Assembly: GCF_036373705.1 (NCBI RefSeq)
Contig: NW_027102660.1
Coordinates: forward strand, 186,001-250,000
Length of the DNA stretch: 64,000 nucleotides
Source: Amia ocellicauda
Taxonomy: Eukaryota > Chordata > Actinopteri > Amiiformes > Amiidae
Direction: 5' to 3'
Below are positions 1 through 9,069 of this stretch, one piece after another. A program made the translations under genes and the position numbers. How positions within the stretch are numbered: position 1 is the first letter of the stretch; each line of letters begins with the position of its first letter. The notes below the pieces were generated by a model. The model was not told where the DNA came from, ran no database searches, and saw only the letters and a list, made by a program, of their open reading frames with translations.

Positions 1-204
1 AAGAACAACAACAACAACATCATCATCATCATCATCATCAGATTTTAATTAAAAGTGGCTACACCAGCGTTTACAATTTCAACCTGTCGACGGACGGACG
101 CTCTGAGTGCATCGATTGCGGGCACTCCAATGAAGAAAAGACACCCACCGCCTCCGGGGAACCACGAGGGCAAGCATGACGAAAAGGGCCAGCCCACAGT
201 AGGC

Positions 205-277
205 TGTTTCCGCCCGGTTTCGAACCGGGGACCTTTCGCGCGTTAGGCGAACGTGATAACCGCTACACTACGGAAAC
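205..277 (-). tRNA. tRNA-Val (AAC)
   Basis: Decodes GUU (and by A34-to-inosine editing GUC/GUA) valine codons. The 73-nt gene has a perfect 7-bp acceptor stem (GTTTCCG/CGGAAAC), a perfect T stem, a canonical B box (GGTTCGAAACC), an anticodon stem TTCGC/GCGAA with loop CTAACGC, and discriminator A. The CCA end is not encoded, as in eukaryotes. A TTTT Pol III stop signal lies about 20 bases downstream on the minus strand. Confidence 0.95.
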
Positions 278-1149
278 TGACACTGCTGCCTCTTGCTTCA
301 AATGGTTACCGTTAAAGCCTGCTGGTAAAACGGGCTCAGGTGTTTCAGGTCGGCTAGGCTGTGAGATGTCGTCTGAAGTGCGGCGAAAGGATGCCATTTT
401 CACTAACCTGTTTGGCATTGCTAAAGGGCACATCAGGACACTTCGGAAACTCTTTTAAAGGCAGGACGCCCTGCGCTCTGACAGTGCCTGCACTTAGCCC
501 AACAAGGTGATGCTGAATGGCTTGTTCAAACGTCTGGTGGTCTTCCTTCACCACCAGACTATCAGAGCTATTGTGCCTTCTACACCTTACGGTAGCAACA
601 AATCTAACTACTGCTTTACTTTAACATTAATAATGACGGCGACTACGACGACAACAAGAATAACAACAAAAACATCATCATCATCAGATTTTAATTAAAA
701 GTGGCTACACCAGCGTTTACAATTTCAACCTGTCGACGGACGGACGCTCTGAGTGCACCGATTTCGGGACACTTCGGAAACTCTTTCAAAGGCAGGACGA
801 CCTGCGCTCTGACAGTGCCTGCGTTTAGCCCAACAAGGTGATGCTGAATGGCTTGTTCAAACGGCTGGTGGTCTTCCGTCACCACCAGACTATCAGAGCT
901 ATACTGCGCCTTCAACTAGATAAGAGTAACAGCAATGTCGCCGATCCTGCTACGGTCGTATTGTAACAGCAACAACATGTATCGATTTTAAAAGTGTCAG
1001 TTCCAGTGCCTCACAAAGCTACCCTTCTGCGATCGTTTGTTCTCAAGGTCAGGATTTCTTGCCACTCCGAGGAAGAGAAAACGACGGCCGGCCTTGGAGC
1101 AGAGAGATGGCGACGGGTAACACGGCACTGGCACGCGTGCACCGCGGGT

Positions 1150-1222
1150 TGTTTCCGCCCGGTTTCGAACCAGGGACCTTTCGCGTGTGAGGCGCACGTG
1201 ATAGCCACTACACTACGGAAAC
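1150..1222 (-). tRNA. tRNA-Val (CAC)
   Basis: Decodes GUG valine codons. The loop CTCACAC gives anticodon CAC. Acceptor stem and B box are canonical; the T stem has one wobble pair and the anticodon stem one mismatch, so it may fold slightly less well than the cleanest CAC copies. The nearest TTTT run on the transcribed strand is some 70 bases downstream. Confidence 0.87.
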
Positions 1223-2120
1223 CGACCCGTCCTGGTGTTTCAAATGGCTCCCATCGAAGCCGGCTGGTAAAACGCGCACAGGGGTTTCCCGTGGGCCAGC
1301 CTGTGAGATAAAGGTTTCTATTTTCACTGACCTATTTTGCATTGCTCAAGGGCACATCAGGACACTTTGGAAACTCTTTCAAAGGAAGAACGCCCTGAGC
1401 TATGACAAGACTTACACTTACCCCAACAAGGTGATGCTCAATGGCTTGTTCAAACAGCTGCTGCTCGTCTTGTGCCACCATCAGACAATCACAGAGCTAT
1501 TGTGCCTTCTACACCTTACGGTAGCTACAAATCTAACTACTGCTTTACTTTAACAATAATAATGACGGCGACCACGACGACAACAAGAAAAACAAGAACA
1601 ACAACAACAACAAGAACAAGAACAAGAACAACAACATCATCATCATCATCATCATCATATTTTAATTAAAAGTGGCTACACCAGCGTTTACAATTTCAAC
1701 CTGTCGACGGACGGACGCTCTGAGTGCACCGATTTCGGGACACTTAGGAAACTCTATCAAAGGCAGGTCGCCCTGCGCTCTGACAGTGCCTGCACTTAGC
1801 CCAACAAGGTGATGCTGAATGGCTTGTTCAAACGGCTGGAGGTCTTCCGTCACCACCAGACTATCAGAGCTATACTGCGCCTTCGACTACATAAGAGTAA
1901 CAGCAATGTCGCTGATCCTGCTACGGTCGTATTGTAACAGCTACAACATGTATCGATTTTAAAAGTGTGAGTTCCAGCGCCTCGCAAAGCTACCCTTCTG
2001 CGATCGTTTGTTTTTAAGGTCAGGATTTCTTGCCACTCCGAGGAAGAGAAAACGACGGCCGGCCTTGGGGCAGAGAGAAGGCGACGGGTAACATGGCACT
2101 GGCACGCGTGCACCGCGGGT

Positions 2121-2193
2121 TGTTTCCGCCCGGTTTCGAACCGGGGACCTTTCGCGTGTGAGGCAAACGTGATAGCCACTACACTACGGAAAA
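2121..2193 (-). tRNA. tRNA-Val (CAC)
   Basis: CAC anticodon in loop CTCACAC, with canonical T arm and B box. An additional T at the 5' end of the gene leaves the first acceptor pair unmatched in the 73-nt frame. The anticodon stem TTTGC/GCGAA contains one U-G wobble. The same variant recurs at 18385 and 42865, so it marks this position of the repeated block. Confidence 0.87.
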
Positions 2194-2763
2194 CAACTCG
2201 TCCTGGTGTTTCGAATGGCTTCCATCGAACCAGGCTGATAAAACGCGCACAGGCGTTTCCCGTGGGCCAGCCTGTGAGATAAAGGTTTCTATTTTCACTG
2301 ACCTATTTTGCATTGCTAAAGGGCACATCAGGACACTTTGGAAACTCTTTCAAAGGCAGGACGCCCTGCGCTCTGACAGTGCCTGCACTTAGCCCAACAA
2401 GGTGATGCTGAATGGCTTGTTCAAACGTCTGGTGGTCTTCCTTCACCACCAGACTATCAGAGCTATTGTGCCTTCTACACCTTACGGTAGCAACAAATCT
2501 AACTACTGCTTTACTTTAACAATAATAATGACGGCGACTACGACGACAACAAGAACAACAAGAACAACAACAACAACAACATCATCATCATCATCATCAG
2601 ATTTTAATTAAAAGTGGCTACACCAGCGTTTACAATTTCAACCTGTCGACGGACGGATGCTCTGAGAGCACCGATTTCGGGCACTCCAATGAAGAAAAGC
2701 CACCCACCGCCTGCGGGGAACCACGAGGGCAAGCAGGACGAAAAGGGCCGGCCCAAAGCAGGC

Positions 2764-2836
2764 TGTTTCCACCCGGTTTCGAACCGGGGACCTTTCGCGC
2801 GTTAGGCGAATGTGATAACCGCTACACTACGGAAAC
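2764..2836 (-). tRNA. tRNA-Val (AAC)
   Basis: AAC anticodon; all stems form, with a single G-U wobble closing the acceptor stem. It is the last tRNA before the left end of Polinton E1, whose target duplication lies about 310 bases upstream of its 5' end. A TTTT run follows about 20 bases downstream on the minus strand. Blocks II and IV lack a gene at this position. Confidence 0.9.
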
Positions 2837-3146
2837 TGACAACGCCACCTCTTGCTTCAAACGGTTACCGTAGGAGCCTGCTGGTAAAACGGGCTCAGGC
2901 GTTTCAGGTCGGCTAGACTGTGAGATGGCGTCTGAAGTGCCGCGAAATGATGCCATTTTCACAGACCTGTTTGGCATTGCTAAAGGGCACATCAGGACAC
3001 TTCGGAAACTCTTTCAAAGGCAGGACGCCCTGCGCTCTGACAGTGCCTGCACTTAACCCAACAAGGTGATGCTGAATGGCTTGTTCAAACGGCTGGTGGT
3101 CTTCCGTCACCACCAGACTATGAGAGCTATACTGCGCCTTCAACTA

Positions 3147-3152
3147 CATAAG
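3147..3152. repeat. target site duplication, left of E1 (CATAAG)
   Basis: CATAAG sits directly outside the AGTAGATAG terminus. The same six bases flank both ends of E2 (18747-18752, 26445-26450) and E4 (43227-43232, 59415-59420). The uninterrupted array spacer reads CTACATAAGAGTAAC with only one copy. Six-base duplications are the known signature of Polinton integrase. E1's partner copy is absent because its right end is missing. Confidence 0.9.
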
Positions 3153-3337
3153 AGTAGATAGTAGGGTTTTTTGGGCGCGGCCTATTTTGTTATGACGTAT
3201 GCCCTAAGCTTATTAATATTCCTACGTCATAATTGGGGGGCGTGATTTTAGGTAGAGTTATTTCCTTAATTATTCCTACGTCATATCCGTCAGAAAGTGT
3301 ACACCCATAAAACCCTGAACAACAAGGCCACCCATAA
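3153..3337 (+). repeat. Polinton left TIR (E1)
   Basis: This stretch of about 185 bp is the inverted match of 26260-26444 and 59230-59414. It starts AGTAGATAGTAGGG and ends near CCCATAA. It holds three TGACGTA/TACGTCA sites (3193, 3223, 3277) that look like ATF/CREB sites. In Polintons the TIR is the replication end and the substrate for integrase. Confidence 0.95.
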
Positions 3338-3381
3338 ATACCCCCACCCCTCTGAAGGCAACGCCCCGAAACTCTCCTCTC

Positions 3382-3389
3382 TATTTAAG
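3382..3389 (+). promoter_or_regulatory. TATA box of the leftward early gene A
   Basis: TATTTAAG lies about 70 bases before the ATG of gene A and just inside the TIR with its three TGACGTA sites. The spacing leaves room for a short 5' leader. The same box is present in E2 and E4 at matching offsets. Confidence 0.6.
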
Positions 3390-3455
3390 AACCCGCGCTT
3401 CTTTTAGGCAATACCTCTTCAATTCTCAGCTTCTGAAACATCCCGCTTCTTCAAC

Positions 3456-3860
3456 ATGTCCAGCGACATCAACATGAAACCCCGCAAGAAACAATCCCGG
3501 GCAAGGGTTCCTGTACTCACCAATTTGAAGATTGAACGCTCCTGGGTGTTGTTCTGGGGGGCTCGACGGGGTTACCGCTTTAAAAGGGATCCCAGCTATG
3601 TTGGAGTGGAGCTTCTTGCTTTGGGAGAGAAGGAGGGTACGTTGGAACCTTTTGAGACGGTAATTGAATACTCTTATGAGGACTGGTTGAAGGTGATGGC
3701 CTGGAGAGATCTGGGGCTTGTGGATAAGACTCTAGAAGGCTTGCAAGAGGGTCCAAGAGAATGCGAAATGGAGTCTCCGACTCAGGGTTTTGAAAGGTGT
3801 GAATGGGAAAGCTTGCAGAACTACGACAGACGACGTGTGGGGTTTTGGAGGGGGGTCTGA
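3456..3860 (+). CDS. Polinton accessory gene A (unknown function)
   Basis: An open frame of 134 codons beginning at the first ATG after the TATA box. The N-terminus is basic (KPRKKQSRAR) and the middle is acidic and tryptophan-rich. I recognise no domain. Its place beside the TIR is where adintovirus-like elements keep fast-changing accessory or early genes, so a host-interaction role is a guess from position only. A related frame in E5 is longer and ends in a run of Asp followed by a Gly/Ser tail. Confidence 0.6.
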   Translation: MSSDINMKPRKKQSRARVPVLTNLKIERSWVLFWGARRGYRFKRDPSYVGVELLALGEKEGTLEPFETVIEYSYEDWLKVMAWRDLGLVDKTLEGLQEGPRECEMESPTQGFERCEWESLQNYDRRRVGFWRGV

Positions 3861-3900
3861 CGGCTCAGGGGCTACTCTCTTCTAAGAGGGCGGTGTGTCG

Positions 3901-3928
3901 TGACGTAGTGAAGAGATAGGATAAAAGG
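3901..3928 (+). promoter_or_regulatory. promoter of gene B: TGACGTA plus TATA-like box
   Basis: TGACGTA at 3901-3907 repeats the motif found three times in the TIR. A GATAAAAGG box follows near 3920, about 40 bases before the conserved ATG of gene B. All five copies keep this arrangement. Confidence 0.5.
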
Positions 3929-3963
3929 TGCAACAATTCATTCATGGTTTAAAATTAAAGAGA

Positions 3964-4812
3964 ATGTCTTACCCGAAAGCTGCGGACGTCGACAGGCTCT
4001 ACAGGCCTCTTCAAACCCGGGATCACCCCTGGTTCTATTCCCCAGATTTTGTATACACTCTGGAACCCTTTGACTGTGGTTACTCTCCAAGACCTCAGAC
4101 CCCGGTCCCTCAGGACGAAACAACATGCGGTGCGATGGATGTCCAAATGAGTCTCGGGGATCCCCAGCCTCTGGAGCTCATGGAGGGCCTCGATTTTGCC
4201 GAACTGTCTACCGTCTGTGCGTCTCAGGAGGGGGTCAGTCCAATGGATGGAGAAACACCCCACAAACCACCAGGCGACCCAATGAGCATCGGACTGTCCC
4301 GGGGGCGTGATGAAGACGCAGGATTTATGCCCGGGGTATGTGACCAAGTAAGCAGAGTGGTTAAAAGCACCCTGGTGTATATTCTGAGTGCTCTCATCGA
4401 CCGAGCTCTGAAAGAAGTCTGTCGGGGGTGTGAAGTGAATCACCCCAGTCAGTTGAGACACAGTTGTTTGTTTGAACCAGACCGTTACTATTTCCTGTTC
4501 TATTTCAATGTGTTTTACAGAAGACTGAACAAACCGTGGCTGAAACCGGCACTAATCAAGGCGCTCTCTTACTCCCACATACATGTCACTGTGGGACAAG
4601 TCCAGAAAATCATAGATGAGATTTTGCTGGAGCTGAAAAAGGAGCCGTTTATAATAGAGAAACTTGGGCAGCTGCTCAATGACCTGGATGAGCCGAGTAG
4701 AAAAACCGCTGGCAAGCTAAAAGCTTATTTCTTCCGTAAAGAAGTTAAAGCTGGGGGCAGCGACGAAGAATTCGACATCTACGCCACTGATTCAGACTCT
4801 GACCTGAACTAA
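3964..4812 (+). CDS. Polinton accessory gene B (unknown function)
   Basis: 282 codons open, starting MSYPKAADVD. An earlier ATG exists at 3928, but E3 and E5 do not keep it, so the later start is chosen. The N-terminal third is Pro/Asp-rich and probably disordered. A folded helical part follows at about residues 140-255, with a Cys/His cluster (CRGCEVNH, then HSC) that could bind a metal. The C-terminus is acidic with ATDSDSD, a plausible casein-kinase-2 site. It is the best-preserved frame of the element: open in E1, E3, E4 and E5. No family recognised. Confidence 0.7.
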   Translation: MSYPKAADVDRLYRPLQTRDHPWFYSPDFVYTLEPFDCGYSPRPQTPVPQDETTCGAMDVQMSLGDPQPLELMEGLDFAELSTVCASQEGVSPMDGETPHKPPGDPMSIGLSRGRDEDAGFMPGVCDQVSRVVKSTLVYILSALIDRALKEVCRGCEVNHPSQLRHSCLFEPDRYYFLFYFNVFYRRLNKPWLKPALIKALSYSHIHVTVGQVQKIIDEILLELKKEPFIIEKLGQLLNDLDEPSRKTAGKLKAYFFRKEVKAGGSDEEFDIYATDSDSDLN

Positions 4813-4824
4813 GGGACTTTGAAC

Positions 4825-5217
4825 ATGGGGAATGTTCTGGACTGCTTCTGCAACTGGTTCTGTCATCAACACTCTGCAGCTAACCTGAGAGCGCTATTAC
4901 ACCATGTGCTTGACAGAAAAGTAGCCAACGCGAGCCTTTTCTCTACAGATTTAACCATCGATGAGGATCAACTTTCAAACCTGGAAAAGTTAATGGCTGC
5001 TGTAACAAAGACCGGGGGGTACGAACACTGGGATGAAGCGCTCAAGGGGGCCAAGAATGATATTAGGCCATTTCATCAACATCTGTATGACCTTTTACTG
5101 AGCATGTTTAATACACCTCTGTTTACTTTTAAAATAGGTCATATTGTTGTTTTATTTACATATGTAACTGAGGTGTGTGCCTACAAGATAAAGAAACAGG
5201 TATATTTGTTGATATAG
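4825..5217 (+). CDS. Polinton accessory gene C, Bcl-2-like candidate
   Basis: 130 codons from ATG at 4825, twelve bases after gene B. It starts MGNVLDC, which fits an N-myristoylation site with a nearby Cys for a second lipid. Near the C-terminus FKIGHIVVLFTYVTEVC resembles the BH1 segment of Bcl-2 proteins (family pattern roughly W-G-R-I-V-x-L-F-x-F). The preceding helical stretch also suits a Bcl-2 core. Adenovirus E1B-19K is a known viral member of this fold. The match is by eye and short, so this is a hypothesis; no BH2 segment is evident within this frame. Confidence 0.45.
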   Translation: MGNVLDCFCNWFCHQHSAANLRALLHHVLDRKVANASLFSTDLTIDEDQLSNLEKLMAAVTKTGGYEHWDEALKGAKNDIRPFHQHLYDLLLSMFNTPLFTFKIGHIVVLFTYVTEVCAYKIKKQVYLLI

Positions 5218-5328
5218 ATCAAGTAACCAATCATCTGATTTCTTTTTGTCTGGACCGTAGAAAAAATTGTTGTGTATGTTATACTTTTCTCAAATGTCTA
5301 AAAAGGGGTATCTGCTCTCCTGAAGTTG

Positions 5329-5350
5329 AATAAAAAACCTTGTATAAAAA
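5329..5350 (+). promoter_or_regulatory. poly(A) signal of early genes and TATA box of integrase
   Basis: AATAAA at 5329-5334 closes the accessory-gene transcripts. TATAAAAA at 5343-5350 lies 40 bases before the integrase ATG. The 5218-5389 gap between genes otherwise shows nothing I can name. Confidence 0.55.
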
Positions 5351-5389
5351 CTTTGCGCATAGTGTGGGTCTGTGTGGTTATTTGACAGA

Positions 5390-6481
5390 ATGACTCGGCA
5401 AGCTCCCCAAATGCAGGAACTATACTACAACCCAGCCAAGATTGGGGGTTTGGCGGGTAAGAAGGGTTTTCAAAGAGGACTCGCTGAGGCCGGAGTGAAG
5501 GTTAATGATGTGGTTGTTTCAGAATGGTTACGGGAACAAGACGCCTATACCTTACATAAACCTCTCAGGATTAACTTTAAAAGAAACCGCGTATATGCAA
5601 CTGACATAGACTCACAATGGCAAATGGATCTAGTCGATATGTCAAATTTATCAAAACATAACAATGGTCACAAATTGATGTTGATGTGTATCGATGTGTT
5701 ATCAAAATATGCCTGGGCTCGCATTCTACATAATAAAACAGGTCGGGCGGTGACAAGGGCCTTTGAGGATATATTGTCCCAGGGTCGATGTCCTAAAAAA
5801 CTGCAGACTGATAAAGGAAAAGAGTTTCTCAACAGAGAATTTCAGAATCTACTGAAGAGACACAAAATACATCATTTCACCACCGGTAATGAGCTTAGGG
5901 CATCGGTAGTGGAGAGGTTTAACCGCACCATAAAGACCAAAATGTGGAGATATTTTACAGCGGTCAACACGTTCAAGTATTTTGATAAAGTTCAGGATTT
6001 TATCGATGCTTACAACCAAGGGTATCACACCAGTATTAAAATGAAGCCTAAAGATGTTGATCAAAGTAATTCTTTTAAGGTCTATAAAAAATTATACGGA
6101 CCATTTATTAAGAAGGGAAAAACTACTTATAAGTTCAACATCGGTGATGTGGTTCGCGTTTCAAAGCTAAGGAGTACTTTTGCCAAAGGTTATGAAGAAA
6201 CATTTTCTGACGAATATTTTACAGTTACCGAACAGTTGGCTAGAGACCCACCCGTGTACCGGTTAAAAGACTATGACGGGGAGGATATAGAAGGAACGTT
6301 TTACGAAGCCGAGTTACAAAAAATTATTGTGGGTAAAGACAGTGTATACAGAGTTGAAAAGATATTAGCTGAAAAAACCCAGAACCGGAAAAAATATGTG
6401 TTGATGAAATGGCTTGGATGGCCTGAAAAGTTCAATAGTTGGGTCCCGGAACAACAGGTTTGCGATATTCAATCCTTATAA
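5390..6481 (+). CDS. INT: Polinton integrase with C-terminal chromodomain
   Basis: Retrovirus-type (rve) integrase that would insert the linear element and create the 6-bp target duplication. Start chosen at ATG 5390 (MTRQAPQ), since the frame upstream has only GTG. Counting from GTG 5372, the DDE triad is D86 (WQMDLVDM), D147 (LQTDKGKEF) and E181 (VVERFNRT). A chromodomain-like segment occupies the last 45 residues (YRVEKILAEK through WVPEQQV) with the usual aromatic residues. This full arrangement is typical of animal Polintons and also of chromoviral integrases; the neighbouring capsid genes decide for Polinton. Open throughout in this copy. Confidence 0.93.
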   Translation: MTRQAPQMQELYYNPAKIGGLAGKKGFQRGLAEAGVKVNDVVVSEWLREQDAYTLHKPLRINFKRNRVYATDIDSQWQMDLVDMSNLSKHNNGHKLMLMCIDVLSKYAWARILHNKTGRAVTRAFEDILSQGRCPKKLQTDKGKEFLNREFQNLLKRHKIHHFTTGNELRASVVERFNRTIKTKMWRYFTAVNTFKYFDKVQDFIDAYNQGYHTSIKMKPKDVDQSNSFKVYKKLYGPFIKKGKTTYKFNIGDVVRVSKLRSTFAKGYEETFSDEYFTVTEQLARDPPVYRLKDYDGEDIEGTFYEAELQKIIVGKDSVYRVEKILAEKTQNRKKYVLMKWLGWPEKFNSWVPEQQVCDIQSL

Positions 6482-6527
6482 CAACTTGCCCGCGGGTGTG
6501 TTGTGGGCATTACTTTCGATACTCAAG

Positions 6528-7260
6528 ATGGAATCAGGAGGCTTCTACGTGACTCTACCCAGTAACGCCTCTCTCGATATATACCCTAAAAATGAAATAT
6601 CCAGTTACACGGTACAATTTGGAAAATCTATAGATCTAAGGGGGTCGTGGGAAGTGGGGTTGGCGGAAATACAGTATCCTTACACTTGGGCTGTTTTACA
6701 AGATAAGGATGCCACCTTCGCCATTTTTGATGATGTTAAAAAGAGTCAATGGACATTCACGATACAAGGAGGTTATTATGACAATGTGGATAAAATATTA
6801 GATGAGATGCATAAACAGTTCTCAGAAGGCACCCCCAACATCAAGCTATATTACAACCCTATTAAAAACAGAGTGTACAAGGTGTCAAAACCAGGTATTA
6901 GCATTCAAACCAGCGGCCAACTGGGGCGTATATTTGGGATCTATTCTGACACAGAGAGCAGGTTCTCAGAAGTGGTGGGGCGGCTTTTACACTCTTTATG
7001 TGTATACGGATATCATAACCCACCAGAGGGTCGGGGATAGTTATGTCCCCCTTTTGAGAAATGTACTTATTAAAGGTAAAAGCAATGACATGGTCACAAT
7101 TACTTATGACAAGCCACACTACGTACCAGTCTCAAAGACCCAATTTGACAACATCACGATCGAAGTAAAATCGGATCAGAATATCAACGTACCCTTCCGC
7201 TTCAGTAAAGTTATTGTCAAACTACATTTTCGACCCCTGAAACAGTTTGTACATTATTAA
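6528..7260 (+). pseudogene. probable penton / minor capsid protein (fossil)
   Basis: Begins MESGGFYVTLPSNAS, 46 bases after the integrase stop. The N-terminal part has the WEVGLAEIQYP pattern and the C-terminal part the PHYVPVSKT...HFRPL pattern that recur in animal Polinton virion genes placed between integrase and major capsid protein. By position and beta-rich character it is probably the single jelly-roll penton (called PX in older Polinton papers), but I cannot confirm the fold by eye. Broken about once in this copy. Confidence 0.6.
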
Positions 7261-7261
7261 A

Positions 7262-7750
7262 ATGGCTACCTCGAGGGGTTATGTAGATCCTAGCGCCTAT
7301 GTGGATTATTACAAGATGCAAGCCGGGAACGGCTTGCCCGGTTTTGTAGGAGCCCCCACAATGTATGGCGCCGGTCTAGGAGGACTCTTTCATGGTCTCT
7401 TTAGAATGGCCGTACCCCTGCTTAAGAGAGGCTTTGCTATAGCCAGACCCCACTTGAAATCAGCGGCTAAAAATATTGTTAGTGACGTGTTCACCAATGT
7501 TATGAACCGGGCAGCTAGCCATGAGCATCAGGAGGGTTCGGGTCTCATGGTAATGGCGAGGAGGGGGGGTAAAAGAAGAAACAGCATGTGTCCACCAGGG
7601 CGACGAAGATCCGTGGCTAACAAAAAACGAAGAATCTCTCATTCTCCAACATATCGTGGAAACACTCGGAGAAGGAAGCAGCACAAGAAAAAACCTGCAA
7701 AAAGAAAGTCTCAAAGAAAGAAAAATAGAGCCTCAGGATACATCTTTTAA
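7262..7750 (+). CDS. basic virion core / membrane-active protein
   Basis: 162 codons from ATG 7262, which follows the previous stop within TATTAAAATG. Residues about 35-75 (GLGGLFHGLFRMAVPLLKRG and following) make an amphipathic helix with Gly turns, as in adenovirus pVI/pX-like proteins. The C-terminal half is strongly basic (RRR, KKRR, KKKPAKRK), suited to DNA packing in the particle. Assignment to core or membrane-lytic roles rests on composition and on position between penton and hexon-like genes. Confidence 0.6.
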   Translation: MATSRGYVDPSAYVDYYKMQAGNGLPGFVGAPTMYGAGLGGLFHGLFRMAVPLLKRGFAIARPHLKSAAKNIVSDVFTNVMNRAASHEHQEGSGLMVMARRGGKRRNSMCPPGRRRSVANKKRRISHSPTYRGNTRRRKQHKKKPAKRKSQRKKNRASGYIF

Positions 7751-7752
7751 AC

Positions 7753-9068
7753 ATGTCTTTTGTCAACAGTCTATCGGAAGAATGCGTCAAATCAGAACTG
7801 GATCTGTTTACAGTTCCATACACTCAAACGAGTATAGATAAGATCATATATGTAGAGATTCCCCCTCTTTCTGCAATTTCAGACACGGCCCCTCTGGAGT
7901 TTTTTATAGCTGGCAATGGCGAGGATTATATTGATTTGAATAACACATTTATTTTAATGAACTGTAAAGTGACTGATTAGGATGGCGATGCAATCGAGAA
8001 GACGGCCAACGCTGGGGTCATCAATTAATCAATTACCCGGTGGCCACCATGTTTTCACAGGTGGATGTGACCCTGGGAGATCGGCTCATTAGTCAAAGCA
8101 GCAATACTTACCCCTATAGAGTCATGATGGAGTGTATCCTTAATTATAGTGAGGAGACCCTAAGCAAACAGTTCAGCCCCGGCCTTCTCTTCAAAGACAT
8201 CCCGGAAGCTATGGACGACAAGGATCCAGAGGGACTCAATAAGGGTTTGCAAAAAAGATCGGCCTCTTCAACAGAAGGGAGGACCTTTGAGCTAATGGGG
8301 CATATCCATGCAGACATATTTTTCCAAGAAAAACTCATGCTCAACGGGGTAGACATTAAAATTAAAATGATCCGTAGTAAAAGTGCTTTTTGTCTGATGA
8401 CCCCTGATACGGAAAAATATAAACTGACCATATTATCGGCCTCGCTGTTTGTGAAATAAGTGTCCGTCTCCCCGGCGGTTAAACTAGGACACGCGCTGGC
8501 GTTAGTGACGGCAAACGCCAAGTACCCGATCGAAAGAGTCTATATGAAAGTCCACAGTATCCCCGCAGGGACACGGGTGATGAACCAGGAAAATCTGTTT
8601 CTAGGACAGCTCCCAAAACAGGTTATTATAGGTCTCGTGGATAATGATGCATTTACCGGGGTTTACAACAAGAACACCTTTAACTTTAAACATTATAACG
8701 CGGAATTTATAGCATTGTACGTCGATGGTGTGCAGGTTCCATCCAGACCTTTTCAACCTGACTTTGAAAACGGCAATGCGGTTCGTGAATATTACAGTCT
8801 AGTACTGGCTACGGGTCGCCATCTCAAGGATCAAACTCTGCTGATCGATCGCCGGGAATACTGCAGCGGTTACACCCTGTATGGTTTTAACCTGACCCCT
8901 GACGAAGAGTGTGGACAACATATTTCACTGATGAAGACGGGCAATATGCGTTTGGAGATGCGTTTCAAGCAGCCTCTACCACACACTGTAAATATGGTCG
9001 TGTATGCTGTGTTTGACAACATTATTGAGGTGAATCAGAGGAGAAACGTTCCGTATGATTATTATTAA
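7753..9068 (+). pseudogene. MCP: major capsid protein (double jelly-roll, hexon-like), fossil
   Basis: About 436 codons long, starting MSFVNSLSEECVKSE two bases after the core gene. It carries text typical of Polinton major capsid proteins, such as FSQVDVTLGDRLISQSSNTYPYR and the C-terminal MVVYAVFDNIIEVN. The double jelly-roll fold of this family is the vertebrate-Polinton counterpart of adenovirus hexon. The stop overlaps the run-up to the protease gene. Broken at two or three places in this copy; the E4 copy is better preserved. Confidence 0.85.
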
Positions 9069-9069
9069 A

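Larger units (their letters stand above)
1..3152. repeat. tRNA-Val tandem array, block I
   Basis: This block holds four minus-strand tRNA-Val genes in the order AAC, CAC, CAC, AAC along the plus strand. The spacers are copies of one unit containing an AAC/AAG-rich then ATC triplet tract (about 1-45, 640-690, 1575-1660, 2540-2600), a conserved hairpin, and the shared text around CTACATAAGAGTAACAGC where the Polinton inserted. Short open frames in the spacers are low-complexity Thr/Ser strings or run through tRNA genes, so I do not treat them as protein genes. No other gene is visible between the tRNAs. Confidence 0.9.

Noticed and set aside
55-246. Short plus-strand frames of about 63 codons starting ATPAFTIST, recurring in each array block
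   Set aside because: They run into the antisense of a tRNA gene and stop within it. The recurrence reflects unit duplication, not coding constraint.
507-698. Thr/Ser-rich open frames in the tRNA spacers (also 1472, 2402, 16781, 17745, 41261, 42225, 60606)
   Set aside because: They are translations of the AAC/ACG and ATC triplet tracts; no start context, and they change length with the repeat.
1-3152. CRISPR-like regular repeats
   Set aside because: Spacing is about 0.6-1.0 kb and the repeated units contain tRNA genes; no short direct repeats with unique spacers.
3955-4461. Minus-strand open frame of 168 codons, repeated at 28457, 44035 and 62831
   Set aside because: It lies exactly antisense to gene B, which has the better start, promoter and composition. 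It is open in several copies only because the copies are nearly identical.
5390-6481. A chromovirus (LTR retrotransposon) integrase
   Set aside because: No reverse transcriptase, protease-RT order or LTRs nearby; the neighbours are Polinton virion genes.
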